Part shown: one piece after another, positions 12,041 to 24,176 of the stretch
How positions within the stretch are numbered: the first letter of the stretch is position 1
Layout of the letters: the number at the start of each line of letters is the position of its first letter
Assembly: GCA_963989385.1 (NCBI GenBank)
Contig: OZ022502.1
Coordinates: 2,386,501-2,450,500, forward strand
Origin: Ctena decussata
Taxonomy: Eukaryota > Mollusca > Bivalvia > Lucinida > Lucinidae
Reading direction: 5' to 3'
DNA: 64,000 nucleotides
Made by a program: the position numbers and the translations under genes
The notes under the pieces: model-generated
Database searches by the model: none
What the model was told of the DNA's origin: nothing
What the model saw: only the letters and a program-made list of their open reading frames with translations

Positions 12041-12994
12041 AATATTTGATAAAAAAAATACATTTGTCCACTATTTTAAATACAAACCAATAATTTGCTC
12101 TAAGGTGCAATGCTAAGTATATTTATGCATAGGTACAGCCAATAATGTGCAGCATGGCATTTTAAAAGACATTAAATTTATGTACATTTTTCTGTAATAT
12201 GTAAAAATCATGCCTTTTCTTCAAAAATACCTTAATTGCAAAACGATACATATGTTATTTAGCCTTCAACCGCTAACAAAGCAGACGACAAATTTTACGC
12301 CCGAAAATTAAAAAAAAAGAGAGTAGAAAACGTTTAGGCCAAGCTATATCATATATATGAGAATTCAAAATGTAGAGGACAGACAGTGTAGATCCAGATG
12401 AGGGGCTCATGACAAGCCATCTCATCTGGATATGCGCTGTATAAGTTCAACTATTTTTTAAGGTTTAAACACTTCCAAAATTAAAACTACATGTACTTTT
12501 TCTACACATGCATATGCATATTTGCGACCAGATATTGTGTGTAATAAATCTGTTTCGTGCAATGACCGACACTGAGGGCCATTAGGATCAAAGAAAACAA
12601 AAATTAGTGCTAATTAGCCAGCTGCATATTAATATCATGCATAGCGGCGTATGTAATTAATGTCTGTTCAGATCAACAAATTAACGTCTGTTCAGATCAA
12701 CCTGTGATTTTTAAGGTAAAAATGTCACAAAGTCATCATACATAATAACATTAAATAATTCTTTTAAACGTTGTAAAATTTCTATTTTTCAATGTATAGA
12801 ATATTCAGTGCTAATGAGTTCTCCAAAAGAGATCCTTATCAACATGGAACATATGCGAGATAGAAAATCTGCTCAACAAAAATAGAAACCTTGTCTTTGT
12901 TTTTCGAACTCTTTACAATTTTGGAAATTTCAGATCCACATCAATTGATTTGAAACTGATGAAAAATTATTTTCTTTCAATTCTTGTAAGAAAA

Positions 12995-13029
12995 TTAGTT
13001 AGAGCGTTCGAACAACTGGGCTTCGGCGA

Positions 13030-13080
<51 letters not shown>

Positions 13081-13653
13081 TTATAGGCAGTTTAAATTCA
13101 CTTATTAGGTGTCTAGGAGATTCAGTGAAACGACTCTTTGATACAAACATAATAGAGAATGAAACGTGAAAAAAAGGCAGAAAAAGAGAAACGCCTCGAC
13201 ATTGCATCGACTGCGATAGGCCTACGGCTGTCTGGTGTTGTTAGAACGCTAGTAAGGGTCTAAGAACTTTTAATATAACTGAGATGTGGCATTACTTTTG
13301 CTGTGTGAGTGGCATAATCACATTTTCTCTGACTACTACCGTGTTAACTCAAAAGTTTCGGACAAAATTGTGTGGTCGAAGTGTAGACCCTGATCTGATT
13401 GCTCATTGTAAGTGCTGGATTAAATTTTACGACGCTTTTTTGCCATATAAAGTTTTCAGTTTCTTCTCTACGGAGCATTTTATTTTCTTTAAATTTCACC
13501 CGGAACTCGGCCGACTTGCATTATGCAAACTGACCATGCAGTGGTCTACGCAAAGCAGCGGCTACTGTTTTCTCAAACGGAACGTTTGAAGTCGTTATGT
13601 ATCGTAGCGACAGAAACTGCTGCACGGCGGCGCTGAATTACTCCCACCTAGCC
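12995..13653. mobile_element. 5'-truncated copy of the TTAA-target element
   Basis: Matches 37270-38177: the CTTCGGCGAC plus (CT)n start, TTTAAATTTCACCCGGAACT, the GTAGCGACAGAAACTGC stretch, and the terminal AATTACTCCCACCT followed by TTAA at 13654. The ORF at 13284-13589 is a product of this repeat. Includes a (CT)n tract at 13031-13074. Confidence 0.7.
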
Positions 13654-13674
13654 TTAAGTAACTTATTGTTATCC

Positions 13675-14140
13675 GACGTAGGCGGAGGGGACTATGGAAA
13701 TGACCCTCGTCCGTCTGTGTGTGCGTCCGTCCGACCTTCCGTCCGTCCGAAATCTTGCCCCCACAACTCCTCCTATGTCTTTCATCGGAATGATCTGACA
13801 TTTCACAGATTGTATTTTTATGATATGAAGATGGGCATGTGAATTTTTGTTTCGGCCATTTTTGATGGAGTTATGACCCTTGCTGACTCAGACATTGTCC
13901 CCGCAACTCCTGTCACATCATGTATCAGATTGAAAGGAAATTGTATAGAATGTCTCAAGATGATCTGGAGGTGTGCATGTGATTTTAGCATTTCAGTTGT
14001 CCTTTTTTCACAAAGTCATGGCCCTATGTCGTTTTTGGAATGTTTCCATCTTTTGAATCGTTTCACCAAGAGAGCTGAAATTTGGTATGGTATTAGTATT
14101 TGGTAAATTGATTATTCTGATTATTGTTAGGATGTGCTAA
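13675..14140 (+). repeat. Mobile minisatellite (GTCCGTCC type)
   Basis: Begins with a GTCCGTCCG-rich block (13708-13755), then degenerate units with landmarks CCCGCAACTCCT, TTATGACCCTTGC / TCATGGCCCTATG and GCATGTGATTTTAGC. It has the same architecture as 1105-2400, 38772-39552 and 56872-57380. Confidence 0.65.
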
Positions 14141-14206
14141 GTTGATTAATAATAGAGTTATTCCCCTTTCACAGATAACAGACATCCACTTAAAGGTGAA
14201 AGGATA

Positions 14207-14477
14207 TTTGGTTGGTTGATTTGATGCTTAACGTCCACGGTAAACAACTAAGGTCATGTCGGGACGGTCAGTTAACCTAACCACACTATTCCTGGGCAGG
14301 CTTAGACCTCCTAAGCGGTTAACCAGTACTAAGTGCACATACTTTCGCCAGTAACTGACAACGCCCTTCTTGAATCAGCGGAAGGAGAAACGAAAGTATG
14401 TGGCCAGACCGGGATTCGAACCCAGGACCACTTACTTACGAGTCAGGTGCCCTATCGATTGCGCTACCCGGCCCGGC
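14207..14477 (-). repeat. SINE-A full copy with 14-bp TSD
   Basis: Flanked by identical AAGGTGAAAGGATA at 14193-14206 and 14478-14491. Read on the minus strand the head is GGGTAGCGCAATCGATAGGG (A box) and CTGGGTTCGAATCCCGG (B box). The body ends in an AAATCAACCAACCAAA tail. It is a tRNA-derived SINE. Confidence 0.93.
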
Positions 14478-14491
14478 AAGGTGAAAGGATA

Positions 14492-15220
14492 ACTCCAGAA
14501 CATTTCATATCAATAGGCTGAATTTTCATAAATGCATCAATGTTCGTTTTTCATCAGATTCATATTAGCAGAATTATGGCCCTTGTAATTTTGTTATTGG
14601 GTATACAGTCTTGGTGTAGTGGGCATTCTGTAAGGGTCTAAAGTTTCAATAAGCTATTTTTTACACATATATGCCCCTTTCTAAAGTTAAGTATTTTACA
14701 ACTTCATAGAGGCCCAGTAACAAGGTGTATGTCTTTGCGAATGCTGCAGTTATTATTTGCTTACCAGGTTCTGTAATACACATATTTTCTGTTTTTGGCC
14801 ATACAGTTACTCTGAAACTGAATAAAGGGCTGCAGTTCGTGTCACATTCCAAACGTCGGATGACACTTGATCTTTTATTTTCCTTTTCCATTTCCTAGCA
14901 TGTGTAAAGCAATCATTTTGTATACGCTCGTGCCGTATTTCAAATCTTTCACAGGCCAGCGAGTTAAAAAAAAATGGCATGTGCACTTAGGTGTAATTCG
15001 CACCATTAAGCGCTGTCGCGTAAATAGATGCATAATTCAATCCAGCCTACGCCATCGCTTAGACTATTCATTGTTCATGCAAATAGGAAAGACAGAAAAG
15101 ATTCTGATTTTGCTGACAAGGTTGATCCGAATCAATACTGTAAGCGTATTCCAAGATGGTTCGTTTTCAGACGAAGCAAATCAATGAAACCTCTGACCAG
15201 AATTTTTCGATCAGGCTATT
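14492..15220. other. Interior of the 9.8-kb element, unassigned
   Basis: No gene or repeat family recognised. Overlapping ORFs at 14661-15357 show no conserved motif. Confidence 0.3.
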
Positions 15221-15224
15221 TGTT

Positions 15225-15445
15225 GTTGCTGCTATACGTCCTCGGTAAACAGCTTTGGTCATGTCGAAATGGTCAGTTAACCCAACCACACCACTCCTGG
15301 CAGGGTTCGACCTCCGAAGCGATTAACAGTACTAGGTGCACATACATTTGCCAGTAACTGACAACAGCCCTTCTAGAATCAGCATAAGGAGAAAAAACAG
15401 TCTCCACGAAAGTGAGTGGCCGGACCGAGTTCGAACCCGGAACCT
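15225..15445 (-). repeat. SINE-A copy, head-truncated
   Basis: Matches SINE-A from ACGTCCTCGGTAAACAGCTT to the B-box region (GAGTTCGAACCCGG on plus). The A-box part is missing. Confidence 0.75.
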
Positions 15446-16021
15446 CTGGCTTTTGAGTTTTTAGATGGGCAAACTGATCTGAGCCTTTACTTGTAAAATG
15501 TTGACACTTTCTATCTATTTGTTTAACAAAGTGACACAGCTCCAGTGGCAAGGATTTCGGAGGGTGTTACTAGAATCCCCCACCCCCTTTATATACTTTA
15601 GTGCAGAAAACTAGGACCCATTCATATACATAACTTCATAAAATACTGACCTATTCATATTCTGCCCTTCGAGTTTTCATGCCTATTCATATACTTTGCA
15701 TGAGATTCTCAGTAATAATCTATAACATTTCTATATAGAGAATAATTTCATGTTCTTAAAACTCAGTCTGACAAAAATAATTTTGAAAACGTACAAAAGA
15801 AAATGAAATGATCCATTGAAATGACCATATGAATTTATTTTATAATCAATTTTCGTCAGTTTAATTTACAAGAAAGTTTTACTAAGAAGAGGTCATTCAT
15901 TTAAGAAATAAATGCCATTTTTCGGATGTTCATGGAAGTATGAACGCAATGGGTTACGTGCAAAGTGGCGTCCGAAGGCAGTCTTATCGAGAAAGAAGGT
16001 CGGGCATATGGTAAAAAAGGT

Positions 16022-16290
16022 AAAGGTTTCCCATAGCCTAATAGCCGTAGGGGCAGTGGGGGTTAGAGACCCACTGTATGTTGGGCACAGCTGATGAAAG
16101 GCGGAGCTCATCTCTCTCCTTTCGCTGCCTTGTCCTTCCCTAATTCGAAAAAGGTACCCATTTACTGCTGGGTTGACAGAGAGAGTTTTCCAGTCGTCGG
16201 ATGGCGACGGGGAGCCGCGAACTCACGACCTTCCGGCGATTTTCTGCACTATAACCAAGCCACTCTAACCACTCAGCTACCGCGACTCTC
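16022..16290 (-). repeat. SINE-C copy (tRNA-derived, minus strand)
   Basis: On the minus strand the head reads CGGTAGCTGAGTGGTTAGAG (A box) and GGTCGTGAGTTCGCGGCTCC (B-box region), followed by a body shared with 56130-56276. Flanks TCGGGCATATG and TCGGACATATA may be a weak target duplication. Confidence 0.75.
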
Positions 16291-16386
16291 GGACATATAC
16301 CTGTTGCTAAAAAATGGGGGTCACTCAAATGAAAAAAGGAGGCTATTCGGGCCGCAAACCGTACTATACCATATATAGGAAGTTAC

Positions 16387-16402
16387 ACCCCCCCCCCCCC
16401 CC

Positions 16403-16440
<38 letters not shown>
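16387..16440. repeat. Poly-C / poly-A tract
   Basis: A run of about 16 C followed by about 36 A. It is prone to assembly error. Confidence 0.9.
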
Positions 16441-16444
<4 letters not shown>

Positions 16445-17216
16445 CACCCCCGAGGGTGTAGTGTGCGGTATTCAGTTAAATGTGTGTGAGTGAATGAGAA
16501 GCGTTGTTATTGCTTAAATGTTTGTAAAGAGATCACGTAAGTACTGGTCGCTAGGCACTTCATACATATGATACTTTTCTTCATTTTATGTAATAAAGTC
16601 TCAGCAAGAAAAAACGTGTACGTTTTTACCCTCTCACTTTCGTTGCTGAGCTGTATAAAATTAGCACGGTAGGTGTTCTATCATTACCATCGTTCATTCC
16701 TAACTGATATATTGGGGCTGGTTCGAAACCATACCGAACGCGTCTGTGTTCAATTAGTATGTCGAATGACTAATAGCAGGGCCACTCGGTTATGTATATT
16801 TTGGATGTGTTGAAGAAAAAAAGTGATGAGACGATTTTATGTTTTATTAGATGTATCTTTCATAAAGTTTTTTAAGTGAAAGGGCCTGTATCCGCCGTAT
16901 CTGTCATCACAACACTAAAACTTTCATATTGTCTTTTTCTTACCAGTCATATTTCAAGGTAAATTACGAACAAATGAGGAGTTAGACTATAAATTATTTG
17001 CAAGCAGCACAGACCCAGATCAACCTACTTATCTGCGAATTCTGATTAAGCACTTTGCTCAGTGTTCAAATACTTCTGTAGGTAACTGAACATCTCGGAT
17101 CATAGCAAATTCGGGTCGTTGCGAACTCGGCCCAAAACAAGGTCGGCCCACACAAACTCGGCCCATACATACAGTATTGCGCCTTGCTTTAATGGTGTTT
17201 CTCACTAATTTATTTT

Positions 17217-17381
17217 GGAGCGGCCGTAGTGTAGTGGATAACACTCCGGACTACCAATCCAGGGGTCGCAAGATCGATCCCCCGCTTCTCCGGTCTTTCG
17301 GATGAGACTTTAAACCGAGGTCCCGTCTCCATATGCCTCGTTGTTGGTGGGACATTAAACCCGAGTTCACATACTCACTCA
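17217..17381 (+). repeat. SINE-B copy with 16-bp TSD
   Basis: An exact CTCACTAATTTATTTT lies at 17201-17216 and 17382-17397. The head has TAGTGTAGTGGATAAC (A box) and GCAAGATCGATCCCC (B box). The body is TCTTTCGGATGAGACTTTAA with CCGAGGTCCCGTCTCC, and the tail is ACTCACTCA. Confidence 0.95.
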
Positions 17382-17399
17382 CTCACTAATTTATTTTAT

Positions 17400-18900
17400 C
17401 AATTTGATTTTGAAATATGATGCTCATACAGACTCAAATTTGCATTCTCTGAGTCCCAGAGGTTATCGAAAATGACATGGTGTAACAAAGTCGGCTCATG
17501 TTTACAAACTCGTCCCATCCCGAGCGCGGTCTTGGAATAGAAATATCATATCTTTGCTGTCTATGTAATCTAGGTTCACAAAGCCCTGGGTGGCTCTTTT
17601 CAAAAGAAAACCGATTTTGTTCCGAATACAGCTATTCTTCAGCATGATAGCTCTGTTCGTACTAGCTATATTTGTAGGCTGTATTCGAAGGTAGCTCTAT
17701 TCGGTACAACATAGCCGTCACCTCTCACTGTACTGCTATAGAATCATAGGTTTGTAGAATGCAGAACAGTGTCTACCCTGATCATTAAAGTCTCCATAGT
17801 CCTGTCGGTGGTAAAACGACAAAAGTCAAATCATTGTTAAAAGTGGTTCAACCTTCGCGTTTAACAATAAAATGTGGGTTGGTGTGCATATATTAAGTCA
17901 TTTAACTGGCAAACAGTAGAGAAAACAAGTTTTTGAATAAAAAAAAAACAACATGCAAATCGCTCCACAAAACTCAATTACATGTTCTGGTTTCCCGTAT
18001 GGCTATGCTATATAAACATTAGCGGGATAGTAATTAGGGTTACACGCCTGCACATTGTATTTTTACCATTTTATTCGACCTAATGAAAGCGAATGAATGT
18101 CATTTTAGTTGCAAACTAAAGTGACCCATATAAATTTTCAAACCATTTTTATGTGAAACACAAGGATGTTGTATTTGTTTAAAGCTGGCTAGTAACGGTC
18201 ATTTACAATGACGAAACTATAGCGATATAGCTCGGTCGCGCTAAGTTGGCCGTGTTTATCGGAATCGTTTGTGGTAAATATTATTGTTTATATACCTATA
18301 TATAGGTAGATTTATTTTAGAAGTACACAGGTGTTTTCCAGGTATGTATACAGAGCAGTAGATAAGCTTAACAAGAAATACCTTTAAAAAGATAATCGGC
18401 TTAGATTAAAAACGAGTGTGGATTGTAATATGTATGTTTCAGGTGCATGTATGATATTGAATGTGCTGATCAGATTGTGCGCATGCTTATATGCATGTTT
18501 CTTGTTGGTGTTGGGGAAAAGATTTCGGAAATGCTGCTGAAGTTTGACTAGGGTCTGTATGTGTTGCACATAACAAAGAGGATTGGTTGACTGACCGCCT
18601 CAGTGCCGACACAACAACTAAGCCAGCAACAATTACTTGATTTCGTCTTCGATTTCTGTGTCAAATTATTACATGAGCGACATAACAGACGAATTCTTTG
18701 GCAAAAAACGATTTGCACCGAAATATCTAGATTCATCACATGGCCCAAAGTTTATAGGCTTACAGTCAAATGAAACTAAAAGTAGAAAGAGAAAGCGAAA
18801 GTAAGCTACTTGTATCCAAATCCCCGGTGTATTTATATTGGCCAATGAAATACTTAAAATGTAGGTCAATAGTAAGGTTATACGGCTTAAGCCGAAAAAG
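17400..18900. other. Interior of the 9.8-kb element, unassigned
   Basis: AT-rich, with no recognised coding or repeat family. Short minus-strand ORFs at 18384-18980 lack motifs. Confidence 0.3.
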
Positions 18901-18904
18901 TGAG

Positions 18905-19010
18905 GATGAAATGCGCTTACTGCTGACGACACACTGACTGATAACAAAACTGCTGACGACACACTAACTGCTGAGGACACGCTGACTGCTGAAGAAGTTG
19001 CTAACAGTTG
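18905..19010. repeat. Short tandem repeat (GCTGACGACACACTGACT type)
   Basis: Three to four imperfect units with the core CTGCTGA(C/G)GACAC(A/G)CT(G/A)ACTG. Confidence 0.7.
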
Positions 19011-19099
19011 CTGCTAATGAAACTACCTTTGACAGACACTCTTACGGGGTAAATTGTTGTTCTTATTAGGTCTCAATATTTGCTAAATGTACTGGACAA

Positions 19100-19310
19100 A
19101 ATGTGCATAAAAATGAAAGAAAAAGAGAAAATACAAACAAAAATGAAATGAAAAAAAAAATAAAAAGAAGAAGAAAAAATGAATTATATGGCAAAAGGAC
19201 AGAAAGAAAAAGAAAGAAAAGATACTATATATTAAGAATACAAAAAAAAGACTATCATACAAAAAATATAATGAAATACAAATGAAAAAAATAAAAATGA
19301 AAAAAAAAAA
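19100..19310. repeat. A-rich low-complexity block
   Basis: Purine-rich AAAATGAAA/AAAGAAAG composition. It creates false ORFs on both strands (19083-19409). Confidence 0.9.
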
Positions 19311-19311
19311 T

Positions 19312-19402
19312 ACTTGACCCGGATTCGAACTCAATAGTATACAGGAATCTGGTAAAGCTTTTGTTCGTCTTCGACCTGACCACTCGACCACGAAACTCTT
19401 TA
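19312..19402 (-). repeat. tRNA-like SINE head or tRNA pseudogene
   Basis: On the minus strand TCGTGGTCGAGTGGTCAGG (A box) and TTGAGTTCGAATCCGGGTC (B box) are about 50 nt apart. No matching acceptor stem is evident. The A-rich block adjoins its 3' side, as expected for a retroposed tail. Confidence 0.5.
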
Positions 19403-19991
19403 AACTCACGGGTCACAAGAACAGGTATTATTCTTTACACTTTCCAATATCAGTACCTTCGGTATCACCAAACGATTCTAATTATAAACTTGTCTATATT
19501 TAGGCACTATAAACATAAATATTTATATAAACAAAGATCACATGGCTTGCCAACTTAGCTCGACCAAGCTATACCTCATGATAAAAGTGTTCATGCTGAT
19601 AGAGCAATTGGGCCGGAAAAAGACCACTGAAAATCAAAGTGTCGAAGCTATGTTATTTCGGTTTACATTCAGCAGAATACTAGCAATCTTCGTACGGCGC
19701 GGTTCGCTTTGACACCACTACAGGCATACGGCCGCTCTGATGCTAGCTATGCCAAGTTGGTCTGTGTAGGTTGGTACTACTTGAACTCATTGTAACTATA
19801 GAAACTACATGTAGCTACCACCGCAATCGTATAATTACTCAAGAAATTTCGCAAAAATTTTATTTTCACAAACATATACTTAGCATGTTATTTGACTGAT
19901 ACAAATAATGTTCATGAAAATGGCCAGTTTTAAATTCGTGAATATAGCTTTATACAGACTTTCGAAAGCAATCAGTCTTTTTTTAACCGGG

Positions 19992-19992
<1 letters not shown>

Positions 19993-20034
<42 letters not shown>
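19993..20034. repeat. (TC)n microsatellite
   Basis: About 21 TC repeats. Confidence 0.95.
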
Positions 20035-20037
<3 letters not shown>

Positions 20038-20039
20038 CT

Positions 20040-21180
20040 TTTAGCTGTAATATTTTTGTATTAAAACTATGTTAATGATCCCATGATAGTCTGTCAAACC
20101 AAAGTCAAGCCCAGCACAGTTCAAATTTGCACATTACATAAGTTCCGATCCTCATCTTCATGAACTTAACATAGAGATTCTTCCAGTGCTTTACTGCAAC
20201 ATGTGAATTAACATATATTTTTCGTAGGACAAGGGACCGTACATTCTTTATTTCAGACGTGTGTGTGGTTGTGAGCGCGGAGGAGAGGAAAGGTGCAAGA
20301 AAGCCGTAACATTTTAAAACAACTTTAACCGTTTGCAGCATTCATATTTGAAAAAAGTGTACTAGAGGGTTAGCTTTTATTCCATAGCTTTCTCAGAAAT
20401 AGATGAAAAACCCAAAGGGATGAATAAGTTTGTTATATCATAGTTTTAGATACGGAGTTTGCAGTTTTATTATAGATTATAGTTATATGCGTGGTCATAC
20501 ACATTAACTATCTCTCACTTTCCCTTTCTGTAGCCATTTTCTTCTATAATTCACCTTGGCCTTATAATAAATATTCAAGTTACATGTGCACTAATTAGAT
20601 TAGATGCTAACCTGCAACTTACGATATGCCACCTTAGTAAATATCTTACAGACGCTGTATAAATTATGCAAATATCCATTTGTTGCTGTGTAGTGAGGTA
20701 ATTAGCAGACTGCATTGTCTCTCACATACGGCGGGAAAACTGACAGCGCGATCATTTCTAGGCTAACAACGAGAGAAAGAGGACGTAGTGAGCGCAGACA
20801 TAAGTTGTAAATGTTTCTTACGACAGACGCAAACAATTACAAAGGTCGGACATTACGAAAAGATGTGATATTTAATGATAACTTGAGTTGAAGTATTCAA
20901 AATAAAAAAATAAAATTATTTGTTGTTGTTTTTGTTGTTGATATAATTGAATATTATGTACAGCCGTGAAATGTATTTAGTTCTAGGAACTAAACTCCTT
21001 ATTTGACATCTGCTAAACAGTGAAAGAAGGTGGAAATCAAGTTATAAAGCTAGCGATTTTTTTAAGTCATATGTTGTTTATAAGCAATGACTTATAATTG
21101 CAAAAAAAAAACAAATAAAAAACGTAATTATAAGCAACAATTAACATCATATACGTTGCAATTATTACTAACTTAAAGGT
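20040..21180. other. Interior of the 9.8-kb element, unassigned
   Basis: AT-rich, with nothing recognised before the right subterminal repeat zone. Confidence 0.3.
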
Positions 21181-21474
21181 GCTTGCAGATAGTTATTCTT
21201 AGGCTTTTAAGTCCTTAAAAATGCTTAAAAGAGGAAATATTAAGCAGTGATAAGCTGCGTATTTGGCCGCTTATTGTTCAGATTTAAAGACTTTTAAGCA
21301 GGTGCTTAAAATCACTAAAAAGGTATGTCACTAAGTTGTTACACACCTGCTTAAATTCGACTTAAAACTGCTTCTTCAGCAGTTTTACGCTGCTTATTTA
21401 TATTTTTACGCCACATTTAATGTACATTTACGCAAACTTATAGGTGCTTATAGATGCACGTTTCCCCTGTGTGT

Positions 21475-21577
21475 ATTAAATATATTTTGTAATATATTTA
21501 CAGGCTTGGCTTTGGTGATTTAAAGAACCCTCGGGTCTGCTGGGAATATACAAATTCAGCCCATACCCCGCGATAAA
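21475..21577 (+). repeat. Left arm (part 2) of the split inverted repeat
   Basis: ATTAAATATATTTTGTAATA through CCCATACCCCGCGATAAA matches the reverse complement of 24177-24282. Joined to 11429-11673 it rebuilds the arm. Confidence 0.9.
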
Positions 21578-21837
21578 AATTATCAACTGACTCACCTTTC
21601 CATATGCTTCAAAACTTCGCGCAGCCCTGAATATGATTCGCTTATCCCGGAGTATGATTCACTGTTTTTTTTTTTTTTTTTTTTTTTTTTTACAGCTAGG
21701 CAATGTAGGCACTAACTTCAAATATCCTTGTTTTCACGTTTTTTCTAATTTCCACTAACCATGTTTATTTATTTCTCTTCGTTTTTATTTATTTATTTAT
21801 TTTATTTTATTGTGTGTGTGAGCAGTGGTTTTATCCT

Positions 21838-22165
21838 TATTAATTTTTAGAAGTATACCTCCGGTGTTTATAAAATATTGGTGTACCTTAGTAATTTTAA
21901 GCTGTATACTTCAGGTATTTCTTCAGTATTTTATACCTTACTTATTTTTAACAGTGTACTTCAGGTATGTTTAGTATGTTGTACCTTATTGATTTTTAAC
22001 AGTATACATCAGAGATGATTGTACCGTTTTCTACCTTTATAATTTTTAGCAGTATACTTCGGATAGAAATATAGTATTTTCATACCTCGGTTATTTTAAA
22101 CAGTTTACTTCGGATATGTATCTCGTATCTGATCCCTTTGTAATTTTTAGCAGTATATCCCGGAT
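21838..22165 (+). repeat. ~50-bp minisatellite, about seven units
   Basis: Units share TAATTTTTAGCAGTATACTT followed by C(A/G)G(A/G)TA. A T-run (21665-21691) and TTTA repeats (21783-21815) precede it. Confidence 0.8.
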
Positions 22166-22199
22166 AACATTTTTTTGTGGAATTTTCTTTTTTTTTTAC

Positions 22200-22380
22200 G
22201 CAAAATATGTTTAGTTTTTGGTTAACTGAACAATACACAGAAATAAATTTCCATGGTTCACATGTGTCAGTTCTTTTATTTTCTCAGTATCCTTTTTTTT
22301 CGCGAAGTATATTAAGGTTTCATTTACAGACCAATACACAGAAATTAATTTCCATGGTTCACATGTGTCAGCTTATTTTA
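22200..22380 (+). repeat. Two-copy direct repeat (~110 bp)
   Basis: CAATACACAGAAAT(A/T)AATTT and CCATGGTTCACATGTGTCAG occur at about 22230-22270 and again at 22331-22371. Confidence 0.8.
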
Positions 22381-22969
22381 GGGAGTCGTGACGACTAATT
22401 TATACACAGAATTTTAAATATTCGCTTATCGCAAAAATATTTTTCTGTGACTAATTGAATTATTTGTCAGTCACTGTTTTAATGGGTCACCTGTGGCAAA
22501 TTCAGAAACAGAATAGAAGATTCTGCTGTAAACTGAATTTATTTCGTGCCACTATAATGAGCACTTACCATGTGATACCAACGGAATGATACATTTTGGG
22601 GGAAGAGCTTTTTGCAGATCAGCTGAGCTTTCAAGAACAAAAGCGATGAAAATGTCGCGATGCCTTCAACTTGAAAATATAATTTCCTGAAAACTTTACA
22701 GCATTCCAGGATAATCAATTTTCAAACGCATTCTGTATTGTTGAAAAGAGACAGAGAGAGAGAAAAAAAAATATGTATGGGCTACTGTGATAAATCTTGA
22801 AAACAGTTGTTTTCAAGCTGAAGCTGAAGTAATTAATGAATACAATGTATTCTATTACATTTGTAGTAGTAATTTACAATAAACTTTAATTCAGTTTAAT
22901 TAAAGTGATTGTGTCTTACTATATATGATGTAGTACCTCAGAGATTTGAGGAAAAGAAGAAAAAAAAAT

Positions 22970-23065
22970 CAACGCTTTGGCCGGTATTCGAACCATCGCG
23001 CGACACATACTTTCAGGTTACAAGGCTAGCCTCTGTTCCATTACGCAATGGCCCCGTTAGCTGAC
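22970..23065 (-). repeat. tRNA-like SINE head
   Basis: On the minus strand GGGGCCATTGCGTAATGG and GATGGTTCGAATACCGGCC suggest degenerate A and B boxes. Stem pairing is poor, so this is probably a SINE or pseudogene. Confidence 0.45.
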
Positions 23066-23069
23066 AGAG

Positions 23070-24176
23070 AGGAATTTATCAGATATATAAGCTTTACACT
23101 GTCGCTAATCTAATGTAATTGTGTGTATGCATGCGGAACGATCAAAGCGCGGGAAATTTACCTTACAACGTGAGGTGACATATGGAGCACATGGTACTGT
23201 TTCAAGAACAGTTTCAGAATTTGGCGTTTGGGAAACAAATTCTTTGTATTTGAGGATTAGCAGTTTTACAGGGAAGTCAATTTAAGATGTTGAACAGAGA
23301 CTTTGCTGTCAGGGCGGGGTTGGCTTATTGGATGATAGGATATTGGTCACGGAAAAAGGCTATCGGATGGACAGGAGAGCAGGGTTGGCAGAAGTGGACT
23401 AACCCAGTGATCGACCAAGAGAAATTAACTGTCACTACGCCATCATACTTTCATTCTTACTGTCTGATGAGGGGTGATGTATGATTAAAATCTGATAGAT
23501 GATTTGATGAGAAAAAGATGATTGGCGATGAACAGTATTTAATTCAATACGGCGGAACGCTCAAAAATAAACAGTCGAGTGGATGTGTCATGGTGCACCT
23601 GTGTCTATCTCTGCGTGCGGACCCGGATCAGATGGCTTTTGTTCGCTTAATTTTATGGATCTAGGCAGAGAAATCACACACGTTATACATCATCGAGACG
23701 CATGTTTACTTCAGGTACCGTCTTGCATTGTGAAAATCTTATTTCAAGTAATACCTTTGAAAAGTAATGCCTATGTTTAAGCAAGGTGGAAATGTAAAAG
23801 GTTCCTACCGTAACAAGAATGTTCCATCCATCCTTTAACGAATCACAATGTGTCACATGATCAGAAAAGTTAAAGTTATTTACACAGTTCAAGACCGAGG
23901 TACACGATCTTGTCAAGTCACGTTGCTGAATCGGTAGGGTCACTCCATTGTGATCACAGTCGATGTCAACGAATTAAGCGTGGGCCCACTTTGAATGAAG
24001 AAACACGTGTTCAGATGTAAACAAATAGAGTTCCGGAACTGATTATGACGTCACCAAACGTGAATATCCGGATCATGCGCAGTAGATGAAGGGAATGTCC
24101 CAGTAATGGCTATGACATCTCGTTGTCACGTGCAACCACGTGCATGCAACGTTGGCAATATCACAATGGCCACCAA
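23070..24176. other. Core between the inverted arms, unassigned
   Basis: The interval between the left and right arms has no recognisable transposase. Short ORFs at 23287-23943 show no motif. Confidence 0.35.

Larger units (their letters stand above)
11674..21471. mobile_element. 9.8-kb insertion with CACAG...CTGTG ends and 3-bp TSD
   Basis: The left end CACAGCAAAAACACGCATCT and the reverse complement of the right end, CACAGGGGAAACGTGCATCT, form imperfect TIRs extending through ATAAGC. TGT is duplicated at 11671-11673 and 21472-21474. The uninterrupted copy at 24177-24524 has a single TGT at this point, so the boundary is defined by an empty site. Subterminal zones carry repeated GCTTAAAAGTGCT and GGTATGTCACTAAGTTGTTA motifs near 11817, 11910 and 21320. 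A 3-bp TSD, CACNG ends and subterminal repeats suggest the EnSpm/CACTA (CMC) group. No transposase is visible; the interior holds older repeats. Confidence 0.8.

Noticed and set aside
13284..13589. 101-codon plus-strand ORF as a gene
   Set aside because: The sequence is part of a repeat also present at 37.6-38.1 kb, where the frame is not conserved.
14400..14477. Functional tRNA gene
   Set aside because: A and B boxes are present, but the acceptor and anticodon stems do not pair, and the unit sits inside a SINE with target duplications. Other tRNA-like heads were rejected for the same reason.
19083..19409. 108-codon minus-strand ORF and its 60-codon plus partner
   Set aside because: Low-complexity A-rich tract translated as Phe- or Lys-rich runs.
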